Of a DNA stretch of 17,053 bases, positions 1 to 7,231 are shown one piece after another. The first letter of the stretch is position 1, and each line of letters opens with the position of its first letter. The notes under the pieces are model-generated. The model saw nothing but the letters and a program-made list of their open reading frames with translations, did no database searches and was not told where the DNA came from. The position numbers and the translations under genes are program-made. This DNA is from an uncultured Collinsella sp. (GTDB taxonomy: Bacteria; Actinomycetota; Coriobacteriia; Coriobacteriales; Coriobacteriaceae), in assembly GCA_900546115.1 (NCBI GenBank), contig URBQ01000043.1, positions 1-17,053 of the forward strand. Direction: 5' to 3'.

Positions 1-5
1 AAGAC

Positions 6-28
6 GGAAAGCACATTAAGTGCTTTCC
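6..28 (+). terminator. Probable terminator of an off-window plus-strand gene
   Basis: A perfect 9-bp stem (GGAAAGCAC at 6-14 and GTGCTTTCC at 20-28) closes a 5-nt loop ATTAA and is followed by TTTGCG. The T content is partly inside the stem (CTTTCCTTT), so this is a moderate Rho-independent terminator. On the plus strand it would end a gene lying left of the window. The minus-strand reading has an even poorer T tract. Confidence 0.45.
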
Positions 29-247
29 TTTGCGTGCGGAACTCGCGACAAACTTAACCGCCCCGCCCGGCAGGCGAGCTGCGGGAACATGCTTCCGTCC
101 AAGAAATATCGTGCAAAAGGAATTCTGGCTGAATTATTGTTCGCGTGGGTGATTCAGTCGATGAGGGCTATTTATGCCCTGTTGGGGACTAAGGAGTGTC
201 CCGGGGTGCCGACAGGAAAGGAACATCCCTGAGTGCCGGGTGGTATG
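29..247. other. Intergenic stretch, no gene seen; possibly structured segment
   Basis: No convincing coding region lies here. The 70-codon frame starting at 20 overlaps the terminator hairpin, has no ribosome binding site and looks like chance. Several hairpins lie in a row: GGCTGAAT (127-134) with ATTCAGTC (152-159); AGGGC (164-168) with GCCCT (176-180); and CCTGTTG (178-184) with CGACAGG (210-216), the last enclosing GGGAC (185-189) with GTCCC (198-202). The second and third share bases 178-180, so they would be alternatives. I do not recognise a known RNA family, and the segment lacks the conserved apical motif of signal recognition particle RNA. Confidence 0.35.
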
Positions 248-284
248 AAAAAAAGGCGAGGACCCGTAGGGAGTCCTCGCCTTT
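248..284 (-). terminator. Strong Rho-independent terminator of the PTS gene
   Basis: A perfect 12-bp stem (252-263 with 273-284; core GGCGAGGAC and GTCCTCGCC) has a 9-nt loop. Read on the minus strand it is followed by a run of eight Ts (complement of the As at 247-254), typical of a Rho-independent terminator. It lies about 35 nt past the PTS stop codon. On the plus strand the tail is only CTTTGTT, so any activity in that direction would be weaker. Confidence 0.85.
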
Positions 285-319
285 GTTACAGGGGGCGATG
301 TTATTCGCGTACTGTGGGA

Positions 320-2323
320 TTAGACCAGGCGGGCGTTGATCGTCTTGGCGATCTCGGCGGCGTCGGTGGAACCCTTGACGGTGCCACGGAAGTCCTCGTC
401 CATGAGCGCCTCGGCGACCTTGGACAGGATCTTGAGGTGCGTGGTGCCAGCCTGGGCACCCGGGATGAGCAGAGCGATGGCCACGTTGACGGGAGCGCCG
501 TCCATGGTGTCCCAACCGGTCACGCCAGACTCGTCCTTGACGACGATGACGGCAGCCTCGGTAATGGCGTCGGACTTGGCATGCGGGATGGCGAAGCCCT
601 CCATCATGCCCGTGGTGCCCTCGGCCTCGCGGGCCAGGAAGGCGTTCATCACGGCGTCGGCGTCGCCGGCGATACCGGCCTTGACAGCCTGGTTGGAAAC
701 GAAGCTCAGAGCCTCGTCACGAGAAGCGAAGTCCTCGGCGACAAAGACATTCTCAACCTTCACGAAGTCGGCAGCCTCGGCCTTAGGGGCCTCAACGGCA
801 GCGGCCTTGGAAGCCTCAACCGGCTTGGCTACAGGAGCGGCCTTCTGATTCTTCTCGAAGTCGTACTTCTTGAAGGCCACGAACAGGATGCCACCGACCA
901 CGGCGCCGATGAGGATCGCGAGGACCCACTGCGGGCCGTTCTCGACAACGGGCAGGACCAGGAAGCCGCCGTGAGGCGCCGGATCGTGAACGTTGAAGAA
1001 GATGGTCAAGATGGAAGCGATGGAAGAACCGACCATCATGATGGGCATGACGGGCCAGATGTTCTTGGTCATGAACGGAATGGCGCCCTCGGTGATGTGG
1101 GTGCAACCAAGGATAAGGTTGACGATACCGGCGTCATGATCCTCCTGGCTGAAGTACTTCTTGCCGACAACGACGGCGAAGGTGGTGATCAGCGGCGGAA
1201 CGATGCAAGCGGCGGAGACGGCAGCCATGAAGTTGGTGCCGAAGTTGTAGGTCTCGGTGCCGACGCCAGCTTCGAGAGCGGTACCGAGCAGGAAGGTGCC
1301 AGTAGCGTAAGCAGCCTTGTTGACCGGGCCGCCCATGTCAAATGCGCACATGCAGCCGATGGCCAGGCCAAGGATCACCGGACCGGAGTTACCGAGGCTC
1401 TGCAGGAAATCCATCATGCCCTGGTTAATGGCAGCCATGGGGCCGGAAATACCGAGCATGACTAGGCCGACGATGGCGGTAGAGCACAGCGGATAAAGGA
1501 AGATTGCCTTCAGGCCATTAAGGCTCGCGGGAATTTTAGAGAAAACCTTCTCGAGCAGCAGGATGACATAGCCAGCGAGGAAGCCGCCGACGATGCCGCC
1601 CAGGAAGCCAAAGCCCACACCCGAGCCTCCAGCGTCGATCATGCCAGTATCGGCGTTAACGGGCAGACCCTGGATGGCAATCATACCGGCGACGAAACCG
1701 GGGACGAGCGCCGGGCGCTTGCCGATAGACTCGGCGATGTAGGCGGAGAGCACCGGAACCATGAGGTTCATGGCGATACCGCCGATAATCTTGAGCATCG
1801 CGGCAAAGCTGTTGTAGTCGGCAGCCGTCGAATCAAAGGACGTGATGCCCCACAGGAACGAAATGGCGGTCAGAACACCACCGGCAACGACGAAGACCAG
1901 CATGTGGCTGACGCCGTTCATGAGGTGCTTGTAGATGACGTGACCGATGGACTCCTTCTCCTCGACCTCGTCCTCGACATCGGCGGCAGCGGCAACCGTG
2001 TCGTCGCCCTTGGCGGCGAGCGCGCGGTCGATCAGCTTTCCGGCGGCCTCGACGGACAGGGCCTTGGAAACACCGACGGAAACCATGGGCTTACCGGCGA
2101 AACGCTCAGCCTGGACATCCTTATCGGCTGCGACGACGACGGCCTTGGCACCGGCGATCTCGCTCTTGGTGAGCTCGTTCTCGACACCGACCTGGCCATG
2201 AGTCTCGACCTTAATGGTCAGACCTCGCTCGGCAGCTGCCTTCTCCAGCGCCTCCTTCGCCATGAAGGTGTGCGCAATGCCGGTCGGGCAACCGGTCGCG
2301 GCGATGATGTCAAACTTAGCCAT
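320..2323 (-). CDS. PTS fructose-family permease, fused EIIB-EIIC-EIIA
   Basis: A 667-residue membrane permease of the phosphotransferase system, which takes up and phosphorylates a sugar using phosphate from HPr. An N-terminal EIIB domain (about 1-105) carries the phosphocysteine in ATGCPTGIAHTF (Cys12), typical of the fructose family. An acidic linker leads to a hydrophobic EIIC domain of many membrane segments (about 130-480). An Ala/Pro/Lys-rich linker (about 490-520) joins a C-terminal EIIA domain with the phosphohistidine motif GFAIPHAKSDAI (His581). The domain order B-C-A differs from the A-B-C order common in FruA of Gram-positives. The ATG at 2323 follows AGGAGG (2329-2334 on the plus strand). 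No 1-phosphofructokinase gene is adjacent, so fructose is only one possible substrate; mannose-type or other ketose substrates are possible. A divergent RpiR-type regulator probably controls it. Confidence 0.93.
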   Translation of the reverse strand: MAKFDIIAATGCPTGIAHTFMAKEALEKAAAERGLTIKVETHGQVGVENELTKSEIAGAKAVVVAADKDVQAERFAGKPMVSVGVSKALSVEAAGKLIDRALAAKGDDTVAAAADVEDEVEEKESIGHVIYKHLMNGVSHMLVFVVAGGVLTAISFLWGITSFDSTAADYNSFAAMLKIIGGIAMNLMVPVLSAYIAESIGKRPALVPGFVAGMIAIQGLPVNADTGMIDAGGSGVGFGFLGGIVGGFLAGYVILLLEKVFSKIPASLNGLKAIFLYPLCSTAIVGLVMLGISGPMAAINQGMMDFLQSLGNSGPVILGLAIGCMCAFDMGGPVNKAAYATGTFLLGTALEAGVGTETYNFGTNFMAAVSAACIVPPLITTFAVVVGKKYFSQEDHDAGIVNLILGCTHITEGAIPFMTKNIWPVMPIMMVGSSIASILTIFFNVHDPAPHGGFLVLPVVENGPQWVLAILIGAVVGGILFVAFKKYDFEKNQKAAPVAKPVEASKAAAVEAPKAEAADFVKVENVFVAEDFASRDEALSFVSNQAVKAGIAGDADAVMNAFLAREAEGTTGMMEGFAIPHAKSDAITEAAVIVVKDESGVTGWDTMDGAPVNVAIALLIPGAQAGTTHLKILSKVAEALMDEDFRGTVKGSTDAAEIAKTINARLV

Positions 2324-2345
2324 GTGTCCCTCCTTCTTGAGTACT

Positions 2346-2387
2346 GCGCCCGCAGGCGCTCCCCTAAACGCGCTTCAATGCGCGTTT
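2346..2387 (-). promoter_or_regulatory. Two hairpins in the PTS leader
   Basis: Just upstream of the PTS ribosome binding site, the minus-strand leader can form two perfect stems. One is AAACGCGC-ATTGAA-GCGCGTTT (2366-2387), the other GCGCC-TGCG-GGCGC (2346-2359). On the plus strand the first is followed by TTTTTCC, so it could also stop stray plus-strand transcription. Whether they regulate the PTS transcript cannot be told from sequence. Confidence 0.4.
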
Positions 2388-2450
2388 TTCCACACTTGAA
2401 AGATACCAACCTACCGTCCGCGTGAGAAGAGATAAGGCGCAATTCTCCGG

Positions 2451-2465
2451 TGAAAGGTTCTTTCA
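2451..2465. promoter_or_regulatory. Candidate RpiR-type operator palindrome
   Basis: A perfect palindrome TGAAAG-GTT-CTTTCA sits in the middle of the divergent PTS/regulator intergenic region. RpiR/MurR regulators often bind TGAAA/TTTCA-type inverted repeats, so this is a plausible binding site. A second palindrome, ACCGT-AA-ACGGT (2468-2479), and a GTAAAC (2471-2476)/GTTTAC (2488-2493) pair lie next to it. Assignment to the neighbouring regulator is inference. Confidence 0.4.
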
Positions 2466-2541
2466 TAACCGTAAACGGTAAGTGAAAGTTTACCATCAAC
2501 ACTTGAAACGGCAAGGTGTATCTTGTAATTGAAAATGCACG

Positions 2542-2547
2542 TATACT
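2542..2547 (+). promoter_or_regulatory. Possible -10 box of the RpiR-type regulator
   Basis: TATACT fits a -10 element about 50 nt before the ATG. The best -35-like hexamer, TTGTAA (2523-2528), is only 13 nt away, so the promoter would be weak or would depend on an activator. The box lies just before the inverted repeat at 2550-2581, which a bound regulator could use to block initiation. Confidence 0.3.
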
Positions 2548-2549
2548 AT

Positions 2550-2581
2550 GGCATTGAAAAACGAGTCCGATTTTCAATGCC
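2550..2581. promoter_or_regulatory. 11-bp inverted repeat, candidate autoregulatory operator
   Basis: GGCATTGAAAA (2550-2560) and TTTTCAATGCC (2571-2581) form a perfect 11-bp inverted repeat around a 10-nt spacer. It lies between the likely -10 box and the ribosome binding site of the RpiR-type regulator. A related half site, ATTGAAAATGC, occurs at 2528-2538. The position fits an operator at which the regulator represses itself. A 5' leader hairpin is the alternative reading. Confidence 0.5.
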
Positions 2582-2596
2582 AACCAGGAGCCATCC

Positions 2597-3454
2597 ATGA
2601 CCGATAGCAGCAAGAGCGCGCTCTCCCTTATTAGCACACACAAAGGGTACAGCGATTCCGAGCAGCGCATTGTCGACTATATATTGGAGCACCAGTCCGA
2701 GGCGCCGCGCCTGACGGCCGCCCAGCTCTCACGAGCCGCTGCCACGTCCGAGGCGACGGTTTCGCGCTTCTGCCGCAAGCTGGGCTTTGGCAGCTTCCGC
2801 AGCTTTCAGTTTTCGTTGGCTCGCGACTTGGAGAGTCAGCGCAACGAGGGCCTGACCGACGAGGTCTCGCTCGACAACATGGAGCAGAGCCTTAAAAATA
2901 TCCTCGCCGCCAAGGTGAGTGAGCTTAATGCGACCATCGACGGCATTGATCACGACACGTTGGCCGCAGTTGTGCACGCGCTTAAGAATGCCGGCGTTAT
3001 TGAGTTCGCCGCCGTGGGCAATACGAACGCGGTCGCGCTCGATGCGACATTTAAGTTTTCGCAGCTGGGCCTTCGCTGCATGGCAAGCACCATCAGCGAG
3101 ACCTCGATTGGTTTCGCGCTCACGTTACGCCCGGGTGACGTTATCGTACTGATCTCGAACTCTGGCAAGTCGCGTCGACTGAACCGCATGGCAAAAGCAG
3201 CTCGCGATTGCGGCGCCACTGTAGTCGTCATCAGCAGCGACAGCAAGTCTCCACTTGCGCGCCTAGCCGACTACACCTTTAATACCGTCAATCACGAGGC
3301 ACTGCTGACAACGGGCGACTTCGCGTTCTCCAAGATGAGCGCCACGATGATCATAGAGGTCATCTACAACTTCCTGCTGCCCGAAATCGAGGACGCGCGC
3401 GAGCACATCAGCTACTACGAAGAGCTCATCCAGCCGGATAAGGTCGTAGAGTAG
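2597..3454 (+). CDS. RpiR/MurR family transcriptional regulator (HTH + SIS)
   Basis: A 285-residue DNA-binding regulator that senses phosphosugars. The N-terminal RpiR-type helix-turn-helix spans about residues 1-77, with the recognition region SEATVSRFCRKLGFGSF near 51-67. A SIS sugar-isomerase fold covers about 130-235 and includes the phosphosugar-binding stretch LISNSGKSRRL, followed by a typical C-terminal helix. Size and domain order fit the family. The ATG at 2597 is preceded by CAGGAG (2585-2590) at good spacing. It is divergent from the PTS permease and shares a palindrome-rich promoter region with it, so it most likely controls that permease in response to the phosphorylated sugar. 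The effector is unknown. A terminator follows about 90 nt downstream. Confidence 0.92.
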   Translation: MTDSSKSALSLISTHKGYSDSEQRIVDYILEHQSEAPRLTAAQLSRAAATSEATVSRFCRKLGFGSFRSFQFSLARDLESQRNEGLTDEVSLDNMEQSLKNILAAKVSELNATIDGIDHDTLAAVVHALKNAGVIEFAAVGNTNAVALDATFKFSQLGLRCMASTISETSIGFALTLRPGDVIVLISNSGKSRRLNRMAKAARDCGATVVVISSDSKSPLARLADYTFNTVNHEALLTTGDFAFSKMSATMIIEVIYNFLLPEIEDAREHISYYEELIQPDKVVE

Positions 3455-3482
3455 ACATTTTAGGGAGCCGATAAACGCCACT

Positions 3483-3644
3483 CGCCACGAAACCGGCCTA
3501 TCTACTACGTTTTATCCGTATGGCCCAACCACATACCGAAAATAGAGAAAACCGCAGGCGCTCTACCTGCGGTTTTCTTTTTGCAATTCTTGACATGGTT
3601 CCCGATGGCCTATTAAACGTAGTAGATGGGCCGGTTTCGTGGCG
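3483..3644. repeat. 162-bp imperfect palindrome with 33-bp arms around a terminator
   Basis: The left arm (3483-3515, beginning CGCCACGAAACCGGCC) is the reverse complement of the right arm (3612-3644, ending GGCCGGTTTCGTGGCG) at 31 of 33 positions. The arms are concentric with the 12-bp hairpin at 3547-3577. The sequence between arm and core shows weaker leftover symmetry, for example AACCA on the left (3527-3531) against the complement of TGGTT on the right (3596-3600). No clear target-site duplication is visible at the ends. It could be a MITE-like or palindromic intergenic repeat placed between the convergent regulator and recN genes, or a large folded 3' end shared by both transcripts. 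Confidence 0.75.
3547..3582 (+). terminator. Terminator after the RpiR-type regulator, probably bidirectional
   Basis: A perfect 12-bp stem (3547-3558 with 3566-3577; core AACCGCAGG and CCTGCGGTT) has the loop CGCTCTA, followed on the plus strand by TTTTT. On the minus strand the stem is followed by TCTATTTTCGG, so it can plausibly end recN transcripts too. It forms the core of the larger palindrome at 3483-3644. Confidence 0.85.
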
Positions 3645-3675
3645 GACAGGTCGGACATGCATGTGGCGGCACGGC

Positions 3676-5304
3676 CTAAGCACGCGCTTCTTCCAGCATC
3701 TGCCTGGCGTGCGCTAGGCTTGCCTCCGATTGATCGCCGCTCAGCATACGGGCGATCTCTGCGGTACGGGCATCGCCGGTCACCTCGTCCAGATGCGTTT
3801 GGGGAAAGTCGCCGGGCTCTTTACTGACCACGTAATGCTTGTCGGCCATGACGGCGACCTGCGCCAAGTGGGTTACGACAATCACCTGATGCGTAGCGGC
3901 GAGATCTGTCAGCACGCCCGCAAGTGCACGCGCCGTGGAGCCACCGACACCAGCATCGACCTCGTCAAACACCAACGTATCAACACCGTCCGCGTTACCG
4001 AGGACAACCTTGCTTGCCAGCATGACGCGGCTGAGCTCGCCGCCCGACGCAATGCGGCGCAAGGGACGAGGTGTCAAGCCAGCGCCGCTGCGATATAGCA
4101 GCTCGTAGCTTGAAGGGCCCGCCGGCGTCCATTCGGCACGCGGAAGATCGCGCGACTCCCAGACCAGCTCGGCACCGCCCATCTCCAGGCGCGCCATCTG
4201 ACGGCCAACCTCGTGACAAAAGCGCGGGGCAGCGGTGTTCCGCGCGCGCTTAAGCGCCTTAGCAGCAGCAAAAAGATCGCGTTCAGCGCACCCGAGTGCC
4301 TCGCGAGCCTTCTTGATCTGCTCATCACCATCATCGACTAGAGACAGCAGCTCTCGTGAGCGGTCGCGCATGGCAAAGACATCGTCCATGGTGGGACCCC
4401 ACTGACGCAGCAGGCCCTTGAGGTCGGAATACCGCTCGCGCATGCGAGCGAGCTCACGAGGGTCAAACGCAACGCCATCGCGATAGGCACGCAGCTCGTT
4501 GGCGCAATCCTCAAGCGAGATGCAGGCATCCGAAAGCGCATCGGCAATGTCACCGAGCTTGCGGTCAACGGTCGTCATGCGTGAAAGCTCGGCCACGGCG
4601 CCATTCACGGCATCGAGCGCTCCCCCCTCGGCAGCAAGCGATGCATGGGCCTCGTTGGCCGTCGCCACCAAGACCTCAGCGTGCTCCGAGCGCGGCAGCA
4701 GCTCCTCGAGTTCCTCGTACTCGCCTGGCTTGGGGTCGACCTCGGCGATACGCTCGAGGGCAAAACGCGCTTCCTCGACGCGACTCCCCTGCGCACGTGA
4801 GGCTTCCTCCACACGGCGAAGCTCCTTGGCGGCAGCACGCGAAGCCTTAAAGCAGGCACGATACTTCTCGAGCGCCTCAAGCGCCGCGCGCCCAGCCCAA
4901 GCATCGACCATGGCAACATGGTGCGCCGGGTCGAGCAGGCGCTGATGTTCATGCTGGCCGCACAGATCCATCATCACGCCAACGCGCTCCGAAAGCTCGC
5001 GCACGCTGGCGATACGGCCGTCAATTTTTACGCGGCTGCGGCCCTCGGCAGAAAGGCTGCGCTGCACGGTGAAGCCCTCCGTGTCGTGCGGACCGTCAAA
5101 CAGACGCGCCTCGACGCTGGCAAGCGCCTCGCCCTCGCGAACCGTCGACGAATCGGCGCGCTCGCCCAAAATGAGCTTGAGTGCCGAGAGCAGTGCGGTC
5201 TTACCAGCACCGGTCTCGCCGGTCAGAACCGTTAGACCCGCACTCGGAACCAACGTCGCCTCGCGAATGAGTGCAATGTTGGAAACCTGCAGCTCATCGA
5301 TCAT
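3676..5304 (-). CDS. recN: DNA repair protein RecN
   Basis: A 542-residue SMC-like ATPase that acts early in repair of double-strand breaks. Walker A is GETGAGKT (29-36). A long charged, helical middle region (about 150-350) matches the coiled coil. The ABC signature SGGEL is at 420-424 and Walker B TLVFDE at 443-448. Length is close to RecN of E. coli and B. subtilis. I chose the ATG at 5304 (MIDELQ) over the ATG 12 nt upstream: RecN proteins start at this point, and GGAG (5311-5314) lies 6 nt before it, while the upstream ATG has no ribosome binding site. It overlaps the end of nadK by 11 nt, so the two are probably translated together. It is the last gene of the efp-to-recN cluster. Confidence 0.96.
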   Translation of the reverse strand: MIDELQVSNIALIREATLVPSAGLTVLTGETGAGKTALLSALKLILGERADSSTVREGEALASVEARLFDGPHDTEGFTVQRSLSAEGRSRVKIDGRIASVRELSERVGVMMDLCGQHEHQRLLDPAHHVAMVDAWAGRAALEALEKYRACFKASRAAAKELRRVEEASRAQGSRVEEARFALERIAEVDPKPGEYEELEELLPRSEHAEVLVATANEAHASLAAEGGALDAVNGAVAELSRMTTVDRKLGDIADALSDACISLEDCANELRAYRDGVAFDPRELARMRERYSDLKGLLRQWGPTMDDVFAMRDRSRELLSLVDDGDEQIKKAREALGCAERDLFAAAKALKRARNTAAPRFCHEVGRQMARLEMGGAELVWESRDLPRAEWTPAGPSSYELLYRSGAGLTPRPLRRIASGGELSRVMLASKVVLGNADGVDTLVFDEVDAGVGGSTARALAGVLTDLAATHQVIVVTHLAQVAVMADKHYVVSKEPGDFPQTHLDEVTGDARTAEIARMLSGDQSEASLAHARQMLEEARA

Positions 5305-6154
5305 GACGCACTCCATAGAACACGCGACTCACCGAGTTATAGAAGCTCTCGGGACCGTAATCCAGCAGCAGCACATCGCCGGGACCGCGACGCACAGCCA
5401 CGCTCTCGACCGTGCCGTCGCAGGTAATAAACTGTCCGTCGATAGCGATGGCAGGCACACTCGGGCGGTCGTCGGACATAAAGATCTCAACGACATCGCT
5501 TGGCGATGTCAAGAAAGCGCGAGCCTGAATGGTGTGCGGCGCGATGGGCACGCAAACCATGCCCGTATAATCGGGGCTCACGATAGGGCCGCCGGCGCTC
5601 AGCGCATAGCCGGTAGAGCCAGTCGCCGTCGACACGACGACACCGTCACCGCGCAGGCGATCGATATGATGGCCGGACACCGTAATGTCAAACTCAACCA
5701 TATCGGAAAGGGGGCCGCGCGTAAGCGCCATATCGTTGAGGGCAAACGTGCGCACGACATCCTTCGTGCCGTCTTCGCGAACCGAAACGATATCGGCAGC
5801 GATGGTGGCGCGGCGGCTCACATGGAGCTCACCGGACAGAGCATCGCTCACGACCTGCAAAATGTCGCGCTCCTCGGGACTAGCAGCCGTCAAAAAGCCT
5901 AAATGACCATAGGAAAGACCCAAAATGGGAATCTCACGGTAGTTGAGAATGCGGGCGGCACGCAGCAGCGTACCGTCACCGCCGAGCGTAATGACCAGGT
6001 CGGCATCGTCAACATCGGGCGTGCTCTGTATCTTGGAGCGCTGGTCGGCAGCCCATACGACCTCGTAACCCTGGCGCGAAAGCCAAAGCTCGAGCATCAG
6101 GCCGCTCTCGACCGCCTCTTGCTTGTAGTAATTGGGAACCAGAAAGACCTTCAT
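5294..6154 (-). CDS. nadK: NAD kinase (ATP/polyphosphate-dependent)
   Basis: A 286-residue enzyme that phosphorylates NAD to NADP in the cytoplasm. The diagnostic GGDGT motif is at 58-62, the Asn-Asp pair (ALNDMAL) at 140-141, and the glycine-rich NAD-binding block at about 169-190 (GDGVVVST, then GSTGYALSAGGP). Length is normal. The ATG overlaps the TGA of tlyA as ATGA (4 nt), and its 3' end overlaps recN. The order tlyA-nadK-recN is common in Gram-positive and actinobacterial genomes, which supports the call. Confidence 0.96.
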   Translation of the reverse strand: MKVFLVPNYYKQEAVESGLMLELWLSRQGYEVVWAADQRSKIQSTPDVDDADLVITLGGDGTLLRAARILNYREIPILGLSYGHLGFLTAASPEERDILQVVSDALSGELHVSRRATIAADIVSVREDGTKDVVRTFALNDMALTRGPLSDMVEFDITVSGHHIDRLRGDGVVVSTATGSTGYALSAGGPIVSPDYTGMVCVPIAPHTIQARAFLTSPSDVVEIFMSDDRPSVPAIAIDGQFITCDGTVESVAVRRGPGDVLLLDYGPESFYNSVSRVFYGVRHDR

Positions 6155-6963
6155 AGCGTTGCAGCTTTCTCGCTCAAAACCGATACCTGGGATTGCAGCT
6201 CATCATCGGCGCACTCCCCGGGGGTAAACCTCGTGCCGTACAGGAAAAACTCGACGTTGCCCTTGGCACCATGGATGGGCGACACGCACACGTCAAGCGG
6301 AAACAGGCCCTTGGCGGCAAAAAGTTCAATCGCCGCCACGAGCGTATCGCGGCGGACAGCGGGGTCGGTCACGATGCCGCCCTCGCCCACCAGTGCAGCC
6401 GGCGCCTCAAACTGGGGCTTTACGAGCGTGCAAAACGAACCCGAAGGCTTCAGGCACGCCAGCACGGCGTCAATGATATTCGCGATACTCGTAAACGACA
6501 CATCGCACACGGCCAGGTCGAGAGCGCCGCCGTAGCCAAGCTCGGGCAGCTGCGTCACGTTGGTGCGCTCGTGGAGTGTCACGCGATCGTCTTGGCGCAG
6601 CGACCAGTCGAACTGGGCGCGACCCACATCGACCGAAACAACGGTGGCGGCGCCGCGCTTGAGCAGACAATCGGTAAAGCCGCCGGTAGAGCAGCCCACA
6701 TCCAGACAAGCAAGGCCCGTCGGATTGATGTCAAACGCATCAAGCGCGCCTTCGAGCTTAAGACCGCCGCGGCCAACGTACGGGATGCGCCCCTTCACGT
6801 GCAGAGGCAGGCCCGGGGTCACCTTAAGACCCGGAGAAGTCAAGCGCTCGCCGCCACTCGAGACCAAGCCGGCCATAAGAGTGCGAAGGGCATCCGCGCG
6901 ATCGGCGCAGATGCCCTGTGAAATCAGTTCGTCATCGAGACGCACGCGTTTCATGAATGCCAT
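6151..6963 (-). CDS. tlyA: TlyA-family rRNA 2'-O-methyltransferase
   Basis: A 270-residue S4-domain/FtsJ-type methyltransferase. In mycobacteria TlyA methylates the 2'-hydroxyl of cytidines in 16S and 23S rRNA, which makes ribosomes sensitive to capreomycin. Some homologues are annotated as hemolysins. An N-terminal S4 RNA-binding domain (about 5-60) is followed by YVGRGGLKL and the SAM-binding motif LDVGCSTGGFTD (87-98). A Lys-Asp-Lys-Glu tetrad (K69, D154, K182, E238) is present, as expected for this class. The ATG at 6963 overlaps the xseB stop as TGATG, suggesting coupling. An internal ATG at 6954 (MKRVRLDDEL) is also possible and fits the family start slightly better. The stop overlaps the nadK start. 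Confidence 0.93.
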   Translation of the reverse strand: MAFMKRVRLDDELISQGICADRADALRTLMAGLVSSGGERLTSPGLKVTPGLPLHVKGRIPYVGRGGLKLEGALDAFDINPTGLACLDVGCSTGGFTDCLLKRGAATVVSVDVGRAQFDWSLRQDDRVTLHERTNVTQLPELGYGGALDLAVCDVSFTSIANIIDAVLACLKPSGSFCTLVKPQFEAPAALVGEGGIVTDPAVRRDTLVAAIELFAAKGLFPLDVCVSPIHGAKGNVEFFLYGTRFTPGECADDELQSQVSVLSEKAATL

Positions 6964-7229
6964 CAACCATTCGTATCCGGGGATGCAGCCTGTCTATCTT
7001 GGGACTCGTTTGCCGCATCCTCATCGTATTCCTGCTCGAGCTTGTTGGCCTCACGCGGCGTCAGCTCAAACTTGTCAACCATATCGACCGCACGGGAGCC
7101 CAGCTCAATCGCCTCGTCAAACAAATCGAGCGAACGCTCCAGGGACGTATCCTTAGATCGAACGGTGGCGATGATCTGGTCCAGGCGATCCGAGATCTCA
7201 TCGAAGTTGCGGACGGAACCCTCTGGCAT
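6963..7229 (-). CDS. xseB: Exodeoxyribonuclease VII small subunit
   Basis: An 88-residue small helical subunit of exonuclease VII, which degrades single-stranded DNA together with XseA. The region FDEISDRLDQIIATVRSK followed by SLERSLDLFDEAIELG (about 9-44) is the family signature. The C-terminal 25 residues are acidic and low in complexity. The ATG is preceded by GAGGAG and lies 2 nt after the nusB stop. The large subunit gene xseA, often adjacent, is not in this window. Confidence 0.9.
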   Translation of the reverse strand: MPEGSVRNFDEISDRLDQIIATVRSKDTSLERSLDLFDEAIELGSRAVDMVDKFELTPREANKLEQEYDEDAANESQDRQAASPDTNG

Positions 7230-7231
7230 GG

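Noticed and set aside
127..230. Signal recognition particle RNA or another known small RNA at the left edge
   Set aside because: The conserved GGAAGG/AGCAG apical motif of SRP RNA is absent and no other family was recognised.
20..232. 70-codon plus-strand frame at the left edge
   Set aside because: Starts inside a terminator stem, has no ribosome binding site and no recognisable features.
233..1465. 410-codon plus-strand open frame opposite the PTS gene
   Set aside because: It is the antisense shadow of the GC-rich PTS coding sequence, runs through the PTS terminator hairpin, and its protein has a composition typical of antisense frames (Gly, Asp, Val, Leu).
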